Positions 7,982 to 18,900 of a stretch of 64,000 nt of DNA are shown in pieces. Made by a program: the position numbers and the translations under genes. A model generated the notes under the pieces. That model did no database searches. It was not told the origin of the DNA and saw nothing but the letters and a program-made list of their open reading frames with translations. This DNA comes from a virus. The DNA is taken from positions 62,001 to 126,000 of the IMG/VR virus record IMGVR_UViG_3300010885_058378, one strand, 5' to 3'. Each line of letters starts with the position of its first letter. The first letter of the stretch is position 1.

Positions 7982-8394
7982 GCAGACATTATAATATCAC
8001 ATATAAAAATTATGTGCCTAATAGTTCTAATAGCATTAATATAGATTTATCTGAACTTGATAATATAATAAATCATTCATCAGATGGAATATATTGTTCC
8101 TGTTTAAACTATATAAAGATTGAAGAAATAGATGCTATCTTTCATAAGGTTCTTAATAAAACTAAGCCAACAGGAGTGGTAATATTTAGTATCATAGATG
8201 TTAAAAAGTATTCAAATGATTTTTTACAGAACCAAATAGGTGGACAGGAATTTTTAAGCAAACTTAATGGCGTTCAATCAATACTATCTATAGAAGATAT
8301 ATATACTAGAATTGATAATAATATTTTTACAATAAAACAAATCTTGCAAGAAGGCGGAACTATTGATGTTGCCCTAGAAAGGATTAAGATATGA
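7978..8394 (+). CDS. Small protein resembling a degenerate class I methyltransferase
   Basis: A 138-residue protein with ATGA overlaps on both sides. The stretch DGIYCSCLNYIKIEEIDAIF followed by VLNKTKPTGVVIFSI looks like the part of SAM-dependent methyltransferases around motifs II-III (D-I-...-LEH-...-LKPGG), but the SAM-binding GxGxG loop is absent and the length is about half that of an active enzyme. It may be a remnant, a non-catalytic partner, or an unrelated protein. It is translated within the glycosyltransferase cluster. Confidence 0.4.
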   Translation: MSRHYNITYKNYVPNSSNSINIDLSELDNIINHSSDGIYCSCLNYIKIEEIDAIFHKVLNKTKPTGVVIFSIIDVKKYSNDFLQNQIGGQEFLSKLNGVQSILSIEDIYTRIDNNIFTIKQILQEGGTIDVALERIKI

Positions 8395-9146
8395 GTAAAT
8401 TTAATACCTCTTGTAAAAAATGCTATTTTGCTCAAGAAGTATCGTCTGGAAAGTCTTGTGAATTTTATATTCCAGATGCTATAGCTTCCAATAAAAAAAT
8501 AGAAGTTATTGATAACTATAACTATATTCATAATTATTTATGCAAATATGGACTATCAAAAGATAAAGCCGATGAAATATCAACTAATAAAAGTGAGATT
8601 GATCTTAAAGTATATGCAAAAAGCAGAGTAGCTCCAGCTTATGATTTGTTCTGCATGGTAGGTGATGATGATGAGATAGAGAATATCTGTGATCAGATTA
8701 TAAAATTAGAGATTAAACCAGAGCGCATAAATCTGTCATTTAAACGAGATTATGACATGAAAAGGGCTCAGTCTGCTTGTGATAAAATACTAGGTAATCA
8801 GATGTCTTGGAAATTACATTATTTTCTAGAAGACAAACCAGAATACGAAACCCTGCATATTGCAACATCCACAGATGATAAATTATCAAGCTGTAAATTT
8901 ATATGGATAGTTAATCAAAAAATATTAGAGTCGGCTATAAAAAAAGATAGCATTAATAAAATTAATTATATAGTTAATGTAGATCAACCAGATGCTGCTA
9001 TTCTAATGAGTGAAATGTCAACAAATTATTTTTATGGAATATTCTTAACAATAGAGAATATGAATGGAATATATAAAAATATCAATCATAACCTAGGCCA
9101 AGCAATAGAAGAATCATATAAAGACACTATAATACATTATGATTGA
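8391..9146 (+). CDS. Unknown protein with N-terminal Cys cluster
   Basis: A 251-residue protein that I do not recognise. The first 30 residues contain SCKKCYFA and SGKSCEFY, a three-cysteine cluster that could bind zinc or an iron-sulfur cluster. After a Lys-rich helical stretch comes an alternating alpha/beta region (AYDLFCMVGDDDEIENICDQ, LEIKPERINLSFKRD) reminiscent of the nucleotide-binding fold of GT-A enzymes, but no DxD metal motif is clear. It overlaps the previous gene by ATGA and the next by 8 bases, so it is coupled to the glycan cluster. Confidence 0.6.
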   Translation: MSKFNTSCKKCYFAQEVSSGKSCEFYIPDAIASNKKIEVIDNYNYIHNYLCKYGLSKDKADEISTNKSEIDLKVYAKSRVAPAYDLFCMVGDDDEIENICDQIIKLEIKPERINLSFKRDYDMKRAQSACDKILGNQMSWKLHYFLEDKPEYETLHIATSTDDKLSSCKFIWIVNQKILESAIKKDSINKINYIVNVDQPDAAILMSEMSTNYFYGIFLTIENMNGIYKNINHNLGQAIEESYKDTIIHYD

Positions 9147-9816
9147 TGCTCTAATACTAGTACCAGAAATTACTAAAGGAATGAAGTCCATAGGATCTAA
9201 ATCCTTACTAGAGATCAAAAAAAAATTATCAGTATTAGACTATCAGATACAGTCGATTAGAAACATAGATAAGAATATTAAGATATCAATTTGCACCGGC
9301 TTTGATTCTGAAAAAATTATTAATACAATCAGTAATAACTATGGAAATGTTAATTATATATATAACCAGGACTATAAAACCACAAATCAAGCATACTCCA
9401 TAAAGATATATTTAGAACAACAGACTCATTGTGAACAGCTACTAATCGTATCAAATGGAGTCTTATTAAAAGACAAATGCATAACTAAAAATATGCTAAA
9501 TAGCGAATGTAAGGTATTCATTTTAAATAAAACTCGTGAAAACTTTAATCTTGGATGTTCAGAGCAACAACAGTTTGAATATCTATTTTATGATCTACCA
9601 GAACTTTGGTCAGAATGTATTTATCTCAATAAGGAAGCATTGACAGTATTACGAAATTTATTTACAAGTAACTGTGCCTCTCAGATGTACCTTTTTGAAC
9701 TGATCAATGAAATGATAAATAAAAATATACTATTCAAAAAACAATATATAGATAAAAAATTAATTATGAAAATTTGTAATTTCAAGGATATAACTAAAGC
9801 TAAAAATTTTATATGA
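9139..9816 (+). CDS. Nucleotidyltransferase-like protein (sugar-phosphate type)
   Basis: A 225-residue protein with the order of motifs seen in sugar-phosphate nucleotidyltransferases: an N-terminal ALILVPEITKGMKSIGSKSL in place of the G-x-GTRL-KPK loop, a DYQIQSIRNIDKNIKISICTG strand-helix unit, and VNYIYNQDYKTTNQAYSI matching the NPDY-TTN-SL motif. Such enzymes activate sugar or choline phosphates to CDP, UDP or dTDP derivatives. The signature GxGxR loop is only partly kept, so activity is uncertain. The surrounding glycosyltransferases would use such a donor. Confidence 0.6.
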   Translation: MIDALILVPEITKGMKSIGSKSLLEIKKKLSVLDYQIQSIRNIDKNIKISICTGFDSEKIINTISNNYGNVNYIYNQDYKTTNQAYSIKIYLEQQTHCEQLLIVSNGVLLKDKCITKNMLNSECKVFILNKTRENFNLGCSEQQQFEYLFYDLPELWSECIYLNKEALTVLRNLFTSNCASQMYLFELINEMINKNILFKKQYIDKKLIMKICNFKDITKAKNFI

Positions 9817-10547
9817 CAACATTATTAGTTCAAAACTCTAAATCTAAATTTATACAAACTAGTGTATATTCTAATATTCCTAATACTAACATTATTGGGT
9901 CTAGCATAGATAGTCATCTATATAAGATATACTATTCACACAATCCTACTCATGCCATATTTTGTGCAAACAGACTCACTGATGAGATTATTCAGTTTAT
10001 ATCAGACTTCTCTTCTACGAAGGTAAAATGTTTTATATATCACGATAATTTATCTTTTGAGATATTAGATCAATTCAAAGAATTGCCGGTAACTCATATT
10101 AGCAAAATAAAAATTAAATCCGAATATAAATCTGTTTTATTACCTAAAAATCTAATTAATAGTCAATTATTTTATAATAATGCATCAATAACTAAAAAAG
10201 AATCAATAGTATGCTTCGTTGATGATTATGAAACCATTCCAGAAAGTCTAAGCAATTATTTATATCCTAATACGACTATTCCAATAAAACTATTTAATAA
10301 TTATAATATTCCTCATTATCAAAATCTTGGCATGTTAGACGAAACAAGTAAAGCAAATATTTTACAGTCTCATAAGTATTATTTATCTATAGAAAATAAT
10401 AAAAATGACTATTCGCTGGAGGCTAGTCTTTGTGGTAGTATAGTTGTTGATATTGATAAAATTCAAAATTATGAAACAATAGAATATACAGAACCAAAAG
10501 ACTATTACGATCTCGCAACTTTTATTAAAGAAAGTATTTTAATATGA
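9813..10547 (+). CDS. Putative diverged glycosyltransferase, 244 aa
   Basis: The protein has alternating hydrophobic strands and helices. Its C-terminal segment SHKYYLSIENNKNDYSLEASLCGSIVVD follows the GT-B donor-site pattern (a strand, then a loop, then E-A-x-x-x-G). The N-terminal half (MTTLLVQNSKSKFIQ) is featureless. It overlaps both neighbours by ATGA. I infer a diverged GT-B-like fold. Loss of the first catalytic glutamate makes a non-catalytic role possible. Confidence 0.45.
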   Translation: MTTLLVQNSKSKFIQTSVYSNIPNTNIIGSSIDSHLYKIYYSHNPTHAIFCANRLTDEIIQFISDFSSTKVKCFIYHDNLSFEILDQFKELPVTHISKIKIKSEYKSVLLPKNLINSQLFYNNASITKKESIVCFVDDYETIPESLSNYLYPNTTIPIKLFNNYNIPHYQNLGMLDETSKANILQSHKYYLSIENNKNDYSLEASLCGSIVVDIDKIQNYETIEYTEPKDYYDLATFIKESILI

Positions 10548-10999
10548 ATGACGTAGGTTTTGTTTTAGTTAAGCTTTCAAATGACGAGGCCCACAATAAC
10601 ATACTTTCTGCTATAAAAGAAATAGAAAAAAATAATCCATATAATCAAACTGTAATTTTTAATAGCTATTGTGAAAAAGCCAATCTATATAATTTGCCAG
10701 TATTACATCTAAGCCAATCACAATTTTTTAATGGAACTTTATTTTTATTTGATTTACCCAGTGTTATACTTACTAATAAATTCCCCAATCTAAAAAGAAG
10801 AATATTATATACCAATTCCTTACCGTGGTCTAGTAATCCAGGCACCAGATACGAAGAATGGAAATCTCTTTATGATCAAGATTCATTAGATATTTTAGTT
10901 AATAATAATGATATCTATAATATATATGATATATGCTGGAAAAAACCGATAGGAATATCTGAAAGGTTTAATTATGAAGAAATCTCAAAATTTATATGA
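10544..10999 (+). CDS. Unknown protein in the glycosyltransferase operon, 151 aa
   Basis: A Rossmann-like start (DVGFVLVKLSNDEAHNNILSAI) is followed by YNQTVIFNSYCEKANLYNLP and SVILTNKF strands. A Trp-rich motif near residue 100 (LPWSSNPGTRYEEW) may be functional. I recognise no family. The start overlaps the previous gene by ATGA and the end overlaps the downstream endonuclease gene by 26 bases. That longer overlap breaks the regular ATGA pattern and may mark where the endonuclease gene was inserted. Confidence 0.55.
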   Translation: MNDVGFVLVKLSNDEAHNNILSAIKEIEKNNPYNQTVIFNSYCEKANLYNLPVLHLSQSQFFNGTLFLFDLPSVILTNKFPNLKRRILYTNSLPWSSNPGTRYEEWKSLYDQDSLDILVNNNDIYNIYDICWKKPIGISERFNYEEISKFI

Positions 11000-11771
11000 T
11001 GGTTTAACAGACTCTGATAAACTTGAACTATTGCAAACTTTGTATATTGATCAAAAACATAGTTTTGCAGATATTGCATCTATGCATGGAACATATGCGA
11101 ATAAAATTAGACGAGATGCTAAAAGACTTAAGCTAAGTATCAGAGATAAATCAGAGGCTCAAAAGAATGCTTTGAGTACTGGCAAGCACGAACATCCAAC
11201 AAAAGGTAAAAAAAGAAATGACGTTGTTAAACAGAAAATAGGAAAGTCTGTTATGGACTCTTGGGATAATCTCACAGAAACAGAATTGGAACAAAGAAAA
11301 CAGAAAGCTAAATTAGCTTGGGAAAAATTAGACGAAGATACTAAGATTAATATGCAGCAATCGGCCATGAAAGCCGTTAGAGAATCTAGCAAAACAGGAT
11401 CAAAACTAGAAAAGTTCATACATAAAAAATTGTTGAGCTTAGGATATCAAGTTCAGTTTCATAAAGAGCAATCGTTGGTAAATACCAAGTTGCAGATTGA
11501 TATCTTTTTGCCTACTATTAATACGGCCATTGAGGTTGACGGTCCAAGTCATTTTGAACCAGTTTGGGGAGAAAAGAGTTTGGAACGTAATGTTGGATAT
11601 GACCAGAAGAAAGAGGGTTTAATAACTGGCAGAGGATGGCATCTAATTAGAATTAAACAATTAAAAGATTATTCTCCTTCACGAGCATCATTGGTGGTTG
11701 AAAAATTGATACCGATTCTTGATAAATGTTCAAATGAAAAAACTCCACAAAAAATAATAATAGAGGACTGA
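10974..11771 (+). CDS. EDxHD (Vsr-like) homing-type endonuclease
   Basis: A 265-residue protein with an N-terminal helix-turn-helix (SFADIASMHGTYANKIRRDA), a basic middle with SVMDSWDN and EQRKQKAKLAWEKL repeats like NUMOD-type DNA-binding modules, and a C-terminal nuclease core. The core has IEVDGPSHF, giving E187, D189 and H193 of the EDxHD signature, then NVGYDQKKEGLITGRGWHLIRI as in Vsr-type very-short-patch-repair nucleases. Free-standing members of this family act as homing endonucleases beside fractured phage genes. A good Shine-Dalgarno site (AAAGG) precedes ATG 10974, inside the preceding gene. Its target is unknown; it might equally be a resident repair nuclease. Confidence 0.85.
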   Translation: MKKSQNLYDGLTDSDKLELLQTLYIDQKHSFADIASMHGTYANKIRRDAKRLKLSIRDKSEAQKNALSTGKHEHPTKGKKRNDVVKQKIGKSVMDSWDNLTETELEQRKQKAKLAWEKLDEDTKINMQQSAMKAVRESSKTGSKLEKFIHKKLLSLGYQVQFHKEQSLVNTKLQIDIFLPTINTAIEVDGPSHFEPVWGEKSLERNVGYDQKKEGLITGRGWHLIRIKQLKDYSPSRASLVVEKLIPILDKCSNEKTPQKIIIED

Positions 11772-11775
11772 TTTT

Positions 11776-12504
11776 ATGGTTAAAAAGGAAAAGACAGAGA
11801 AAGTTGAAGAAGTTAAGGCTGACGTTGTTGATAAGAAGATTCCAAAGACTACGGATTTAGAATGGACCGATTATGTTTTAAGCCTATTATCAGAAGACGA
11901 AAAGATATCGGGCAATCCAACAACCGATGGATTAAGACGAATTTTTGAAATTGCTCTTAATTGTAGAGTTGTTGTTTCTAGTTCTAAGGTTGTACAATCT
12001 CCTGATCCAAATAACGAAAAAAGAGCCACTGTGGTTCATTCTGTTGTGTATCTTTTAAATGATGCCTCTCCTGACAGGCCTGAATTTAATACCGTGTCTG
12101 TGGATGGAGCAGCGGACGTTTATTGGGGGAACTGTGACAAGGTTTATAGGAATCATCCTGTTGCCGTAGCAGAAACACGAGCAGAAGGCAGAGCTTTAAG
12201 AAGAGCCCTTAAACTAAGGAAAGTAGTAGCAGCAGAAGAATTGGCCAAAGAAATTGAAGACAATCCAGATAACAGTAGTGTTTCTAAGATTAGTAATAAT
12301 CAGATTAATTTTATTGACGTTATGGCTCAAAGACTTAATATAAATGTGGTTAAGTTGTTTAATAATAATCAATTACCCACAGATAATGTCTATTCTGTTT
12401 CTCATGATGATGCTGTTAATATTATACGATTATTGTCAAAGTATCAACAAAATATATCAGAGATTTCAGAAGATATTATGGGATACTCTAGCGATTGGAA
12501 ATAA
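11776..12504 (+). CDS. Possible Rad52-like single-strand annealing protein
   Basis: A 242-residue protein. After a Lys/Glu-rich head (residues 1-25) comes a globular region with NPTTDGLRRIFEIAL, ATVVHSVVYLLND, DGAADVYWGNC and FP-like VAVAETRAEGRALRRALKL. The A-x-T-x-AEGRALRRAL helix resembles the AKKEAVTDALKRALR element of Rad52/22-family annealing proteins. The last 60 residues (SNNQINFIDVMAQRL, then SHDDAVNIIRLLSKY) look like the C-terminal module of phage recombinases. The gene lies with ssb and replication functions, and overlaps the end of the zinc-ribbon gene's leader. The role, annealing of complementary strands in phage recombination, is inferred; similarity is weak. Confidence 0.5.
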   Translation: MVKKEKTEKVEEVKADVVDKKIPKTTDLEWTDYVLSLLSEDEKISGNPTTDGLRRIFEIALNCRVVVSSSKVVQSPDPNNEKRATVVHSVVYLLNDASPDRPEFNTVSVDGAADVYWGNCDKVYRNHPVAVAETRAEGRALRRALKLRKVVAAEELAKEIEDNPDNSSVSKISNNQINFIDVMAQRLNINVVKLFNNNQLPTDNVYSVSHDDAVNIIRLLSKYQQNISEISEDIMGYSSDWK

Positions 12505-12506
12505 AT

Positions 12507-12842
12507 ATGAAAGTTTTATACAGAGCGAGTGATAAGTTATCTTTTGAGCTTGAAGGATCTGGTCAAAAGGAAATATTTAAAGAGTTAGCACTAATCCAAG
12601 AAATTTTTGCTGAAGCTAAGTGCGGATTGTGCGGAAGTACTAACCTAAGATTCATAGTAAGGAATGTAGAAGGAAATGATTACTATGAACTTAGGTGTTC
12701 TGATTGTGGTGCTATATTAGCATTCGGTCAGCACAAGAAGGGCGGAACATTATTTCCAAAAAGAAAAGATGATGATGGAAATAATCTTCCAAACAGAGGC
12801 TGGCATAAGTGGACAGCTAAAGATACTAAAGACAAGAACTAA
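12507..12842 (+). CDS. Zinc-ribbon protein, 111 aa
   Basis: I start at ATG 12507 (MKVLYRASDKLSFELEG), two bases after the stop of the preceding gene and with GGA about ten bases upstream; an ATG at 12495 would add four residues. A CGLCGS and CSDCGA pair forms a four-cysteine zinc ribbon, followed by ILAFGQHKKGGTLFPKRKD. The layout (beta strand, helix, zinc ribbon, basic tail ending in W-HKW) is one I associate with phage proteins encoded beside recombination functions. DNA or RNA binding is likely but not shown. Confidence 0.7.
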   Translation: MKVLYRASDKLSFELEGSGQKEIFKELALIQEIFAEAKCGLCGSTNLRFIVRNVEGNDYYELRCSDCGAILAFGQHKKGGTLFPKRKDDDGNNLPNRGWHKWTAKDTKDKN

Positions 12843-12863
12843 TTCTTATTCTTTTTTAATTTT

Positions 12864-12901
12864 CGACAACCCTGCGTTCATCTTGGGCGCAGGTGTTGTC
12901 G
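12864..12901 (+). terminator. Strong hairpin between convergent operons
   Basis: CGACAAC plus CCTGCG (12864-12876) pairs with CGCAGG, a bulged T, and GTTGTCG (12888-12901). The plus-strand transcript then reads TTTAATTATT, a weak U-tract, consistent with termination of the plus-strand operon. The minus-strand transcript would be followed by an A-rich run, so it is a less good terminator in that direction, though the stem itself could still protect both 3' ends. Confidence 0.7.
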
Positions 12902-12906
12902 TTTAA

Positions 12907-15900
12907 TTATTCATATTCGTATGGTATCATTTCCCATGGAAAATAACTAGCAGCAACATCGGACTTATTTTCTATCTTATCAACGCTGCCAAAAAATGAT
13001 CTGAATATCATTTCATTTTGTAGTTTAAAAAAGTCTGGTAGTGTTGTTGGTTCCAGACTGAATGTTAGAGGATTCCTTTGTAGTGCCACCCAAACATACA
13101 GACTATTATTTATATTACCTACTTGAGCATTAGATAAGTCTGTCTCGTATGGAACTGGGGGACTTGTAAAACTAGCTGGTCTAAAATCAGACTTTGATCC
13201 ATATCTATAAACCGTAGATAAAATATCAACTCCTCTTAACATTCTGGGTATTCTTTTTACCATTACTGATATGTTATTTGCATTGTCTAGATTAACGATA
13301 TTACAAACTCTTGTTGGTTTTCCTATTCTAGTATTGCCTAATGTCATCATACCTTTGCCTCCTGGACTTCCAATATTAGTTTGGCAACCACCAATTCCAG
13401 ACAAATCTAAAGTATCACCAGAATTGTCATTACCTTGATTTTCGTTTGTTAATGGAACAGCATATGATTCTGTTGATTCTATTGTCACCTCTGAACCTGG
13501 ACCCAGAATATTATCCATGGTTTGATCGCCATTAATATTAAAATATCTTAGTTTAGTCAAAGTTTTCCATCCTGTAATAGCAGGATACTGTCTTTGAAAT
13601 GCATTTTTTTGCTGAGTAATACTGTTACTATTTATTGTATATGTAAACTCATTAACATTAGAAGTTATATTCTCTGTTGCACCAAAATCAAACTGTATTC
13701 CCTGATCAGGTTTAGTTGTAAAAAATGGACATATATTATTATCTATATGAGGAGTAGAAATATCTAATACAGGATTAGCTTCTGTGCATTTATATTTTGT
13801 TGAAATCAATACTTTAGGATTGCTTTCAAAATCTTGAAAACATGATTGTTTGCTGTCAATATTAATCCAATAATGGTCTTTATTAGCCTCTCTGTAATAA
13901 ACATAAATTGGACCGGACTGTGCCCCCTCATTTTGTCCTCTCCATTCGATTCCAGATAATACTGGTTCAATTTTTGGCAGTATGTATGGGGATATTCTTC
14001 TGGAGTCTGTTATTGGCAGTGATGATTTTAATTTATAGTTAGAGTAATCAGATCTGTTTAATTGATATATTGTATTATTTGCAGGAATATCAAAAACTGT
14101 TTGTTCATCTAATAATTGTATTATAGAGTTTTTCTCTTCTAATAAATCTTTTATAGCAGCATATGTCTTTTTCTTGTTGCAAGCCGAGGCATTTGCTGGA
14201 CTTGGTGTGTAGCAGTCTATCGGATCATCCTCTAGTTTGGCGTAGTGTTTTTGTAAATATTTTAATTTAGAAGAATTTAATATTGTAGATGTTGATCCTG
14301 GAACCCCAACTGCTGCTTCAAGAGTATTGTCTACTCCTGTGCTCTCTATAGTAGATAGTCTAGAAATGACCCAACTAAGTTCACTAGTGGTAATAGATCT
14401 CATTGGTTTATATTCATAATACTTATTTTCTATCTCTAATTCGCCAGTACTTATTCCTGAAGTTAGTGAGTTGACTCCATCATCTGTTCGTATTATAGAA
14501 AAATTACTTGGTATATCATTATATGCAGATGAGAACTGTATGTTTTTAACTATTATATCATGATTCGTGGCATCATCGGTATCAGATTTAATATAATAAT
14601 AATCCTTGTTTTCTTTTTCTTTTCTAAAGATTGGAGTTAAAACATTTAGATCTTCTTTAGAGTATGAGAACCCATAGCTGGAATTAGAAACAAAACCAGT
14701 ATTCTCTATCCCGCTTACAAAGATTTTTATCTTATTATGTTTTATCTTGTCGTTGTTTCTATTATTAAAAATATCATTAATTTCTTGTAATTGATTATTA
14801 TGTATATTATTTGATAACATATTCTTATTCATAAACAAAGACATATCTCCATAAGATCCAACCGAATGAGTTGTTGGAGCAATATCTGTTATATTGTTAA
14901 ATACGTTTTTATTAATATAATCTGCTCCCCATATATTATATTTTTTGCTTGTCTTATCTATAATTGTTGTTTCGTCTTTATATGTTAAAAAAATATTCAT
15001 TGTATTAGGAACAGACATTAGATTATATCCAGAAACACTATTCTCAAACACTAATAAAGAATAGTATTTATTATTTTTATAGATTAATCCTTTTTTACTT
15101 ATTGTTGCATTAGTTGAGGAGGTTCCAGAACAACTAACTATGTCACCCTTCTTAAATATATCATAAGGTATTTTACCTTTAACTAGTACAGCTTTGTTCT
15201 CTGATAAATCGATACTAGATAAAGAATTGGAAGATCCTAAAATAGCATTATGTTGTAAATAATGGTTTGCTTTAGATAGTGCTGAAGGATCTAGTTTTAG
15301 ATTTGTCCAAGTTTCATTATTTTTTGCAATACATATTTGTGATGGATTTTCACATCCGTTTCCTGTAAATGCAACTCTAACTATGTCTCCTTCGTTTATG
15401 AATGAGTCTGATATAGCAGTGGGGAGTGGTAAACTTGGTAAATTTGATCCACAGCTTAAATTTATTTGTTTAATAAAATTTTGATCAATTAAATCTTCAA
15501 TAGAATTAATAAGATCAAATGAGAAATCACCCAAACCATCTACTCCTCCAGATAATTTGATAAACTTATATCTATCTGGTTTTAGTATCGGTGTGTTATG
15601 ATATTTAAAAATACTCGCTTCAGCAGTATACCATAAAGAACTAGGTTTTTTAAAATTAATTAATATCTTTTCTGGAGAACCAAATGGATATTTAGCATAG
15701 CTCGGAAAATAAATCTGTCTTCCTTGATTCTCCAAGCTTTCACTAAAACGAACTTCTTTAAAGTAATCAAAAATAGCATTATACCCCGGACTATTTACGG
15801 CACCTTCAAGACCAGCCAAAGCACCAACTAAAGTTCCCCCAGTTGTTGCTCCATAACCAGCCAAAGCGGCCATGATTTGTATTATAGCATAGTCTGGGAA

Positions 15901-18900
15901 TTCTGGCGGCCTAACCATAACACCTTGACCTGTTGGATCGTCCTGCGAGGTTAAGCAAGTTGTTGAGTCAGCTATACAGGAATATGGGGCATTATAATTA
16001 GCAATTGGTAATAAGTGTTTTTGACTACTAAGATCTGCAATAAAACTGTAACCAGGATACGATGGATCTTTTTTATAGTCAAACAGAGATAATGCATCAT
16101 TATTCCCATAAGAAGCCAAACTGGGATTAGTGGTAGGAGTAGAATCCCTAACTGGACCAACATGAAGTATTAATTCCCAGTTGCATAATGAGTTATACAA
16201 TAAATGAGATTTAGTTTTATTCTCTGTACTCTCTAAGCCAGATAAATATTGATTATTTATTGTTGAATCTAGCACATTCATATCATCTTCTTCATCAAGA
16301 ACCATAATATTCAGAGTAAATTTAGTTTTTCCATCAAGATCTCCTTCTCTCTGTTTTGGGGCATGATCAGGACCACACGGACCATCCATTGGACCCTTGT
16401 TTCTAAACAAAGTATTTGCAACAAATTTACTAAAATTATTATTACTAATATTTAATCTGTTGTGTTTTATAATAGAAGAATATTCGCAACATTCTCTGTC
16501 AGAGTATCCTGTTGCCGCAATGGTCGGCAAAATCTCATCATTTGATCTTATAATATTTTGTAATCTAGAGGCTTGGCTTGTCATATAGGAATATTGTCCG
16601 CTAGGATGATAATATCCAGAGCCTAGCATATTCATATCGCAAGGAACATTAAATTTTGAGGCATGGTCTGAGAATTTAACACTAAAATTATAATTGTTAT
16701 TTTGTATAGTCTCTTGATTTAATAAAACTAATTTAAATATATTACCTGGTAATCCAGATGGACTATTCATTCCCACCAAATCCTTAAGATAACTTTCAAC
16801 TTTTGTATTATTTAATGATCCATCAATACTGGTTTGGTTAGGTTTATAATTACCAAAAAATATTCTTGGATTTAATGTTTGATCTAAAAATTCTTCACTA
16901 CTTTTAAGAGGAGATGGTGGGGGATTTGCTGTGGAGCCAAATCTGGAACTATCTTCAGCACTTGCATATTCTACATCTAGCCAAACCACCATATTTTTAG
17001 TATTAACATAGTTTAAAAAATTTAATTTAATCTCAATATCTTTGATTCCAAATGCATTTACTCTTGGAATCCTAAATTGCATTCGTCCGTCTGGTAATTG
17101 AATTTTATCTGGTAAAGAATTAGGCCCAGTAACAGCAAATGAATAATAGAAATTAGTTGTAGCTTGATCAGTTAAAAATTCATCATTAGCTATTGGAAAG
17201 TTATTAGTTGCCGTAGCTTCTATTCCTTTTGGTTCGCCACCAGCAAGTATTCTATATCCATGATTGCTAGAATTATTGCTATTTGTTATTTTTGTATCTA
17301 TATAATTTTTATGTTTTTGATTATCATTGTATAGTTGAATATCTGCTCCTGGCGGCGGAGATTCACAAGAACAAGCAGGATCCCATTGAATTTCTTTTGC
17401 TATTCCTAGTGTTACTGAACTAGAAAAAGTTTTTGATTGTATTATATTATTTTCGCTATTTATTGGTCCAGATCGTAGTCTTGTTATCTGGGGGCCTAGA
17501 AAGCTAAAAGAGTCTCTTGCTCCAGGATTAAACTTTAATACTCCACATCTATTAGCATGTATAGAATATTCATTTCCTCCAGAATATGGTATCCACCCAC
17601 TATTTGGATGAAAAACACCCTTACTAAATGGCAAAATTAAGCCAGTACCACTTACCATTACTGCTTTTTGATAGCATAATTTGTAAGTTGATGTGTCTGG
17701 GAAATTACGATAATTTAGTGGAAAACCAGTTATTACAGGAAGATTTGTTGACGCTCCTGGCCCAGCAACAATACCGTTGTCGTTAATTGAGGTCTGTGGT
17801 TTAGTTAGTCCATTAATCTCCACCCCTATAGAATCTATAAATTTTTTACTATATCCTCCATAAGCTTTGATTTTTGGTGCTTTCTTTGTGCTAATTGTTG
17901 GATAGTTAAAGTCTCCAACCTCTTTAATATTTTTGGCTAAATTTCTTGCAGAGTCCCATTCATAAGCTCGTAATGTGAATCCTTCAGGGTCTTTATTGGT
18001 TCGAATTGTTCTATTAAAGTTAACATTCCTGGTATTAACAACATTTCCGTGGCTGTCAGTTTCAGAAATTCTGGAACTTGTTTTGACACTTCTAATTTTT
18101 GGAAAATATAAACTTAGGCATTGAGAACACTCGTCTTGGTCTGTTCTTATTTTTTCTAACCATACTGAATGCAGTTTTACTATTGTATTGTTGTTTTCAT
18201 ATATCAAAGTTAACGGACAAGTCTCTCTATATATATAATTTGAACTATAACCAAAAATATAATCTTTAGATAATGAATATACATCATCTTGGGCTCTTGT
18301 TCCTAATGTTCCTATAAATTCCCTAACAGAAAAATCTGTTTTTATTGGATAAATTACTCCATGATAATTACTAATTGCTATTTTATTTATCTTTGATATA
18401 TTTGATTTTATAAGATCTTTATCAAGAATTAATGGAATATTTTCGCTAACTATATATGAAGGAGTAACCAATGGAGGATATACCCAAGATATATTTTTAC
18501 TATCCCAATATTTGCCATAAGAAACGGCATTTTCTTTCATAGCCCCGCCCTGACCAATAACTAACTGTCTACCATCAACAACATATATGGTTTTTTGTTT
18601 TTTAAATGTTCCAAATGGACTAGATATTGTGCATTGAAAAGTATATTTACCTGTATAATTTGTATAGAATATAACCTCATTAGAAGTTCCAGATAATAGT
18701 CCATTATCTCCAAAAGTTCCTTCTGGTCCACTCAGTTGTTCCCAAAAGAAAGAGTTTTGACTATTAATATAATTTATCAAAGATAGTTCAGACCCTTCGT
18801 CATAAGACTTCTCTATCTCTGCTATTGTCAAAGCAGATAATTGTATTCCCGATTCTTGTAGCTTAGAACAATGTGGCTGAGTTGGACCAAATTGTAGATT

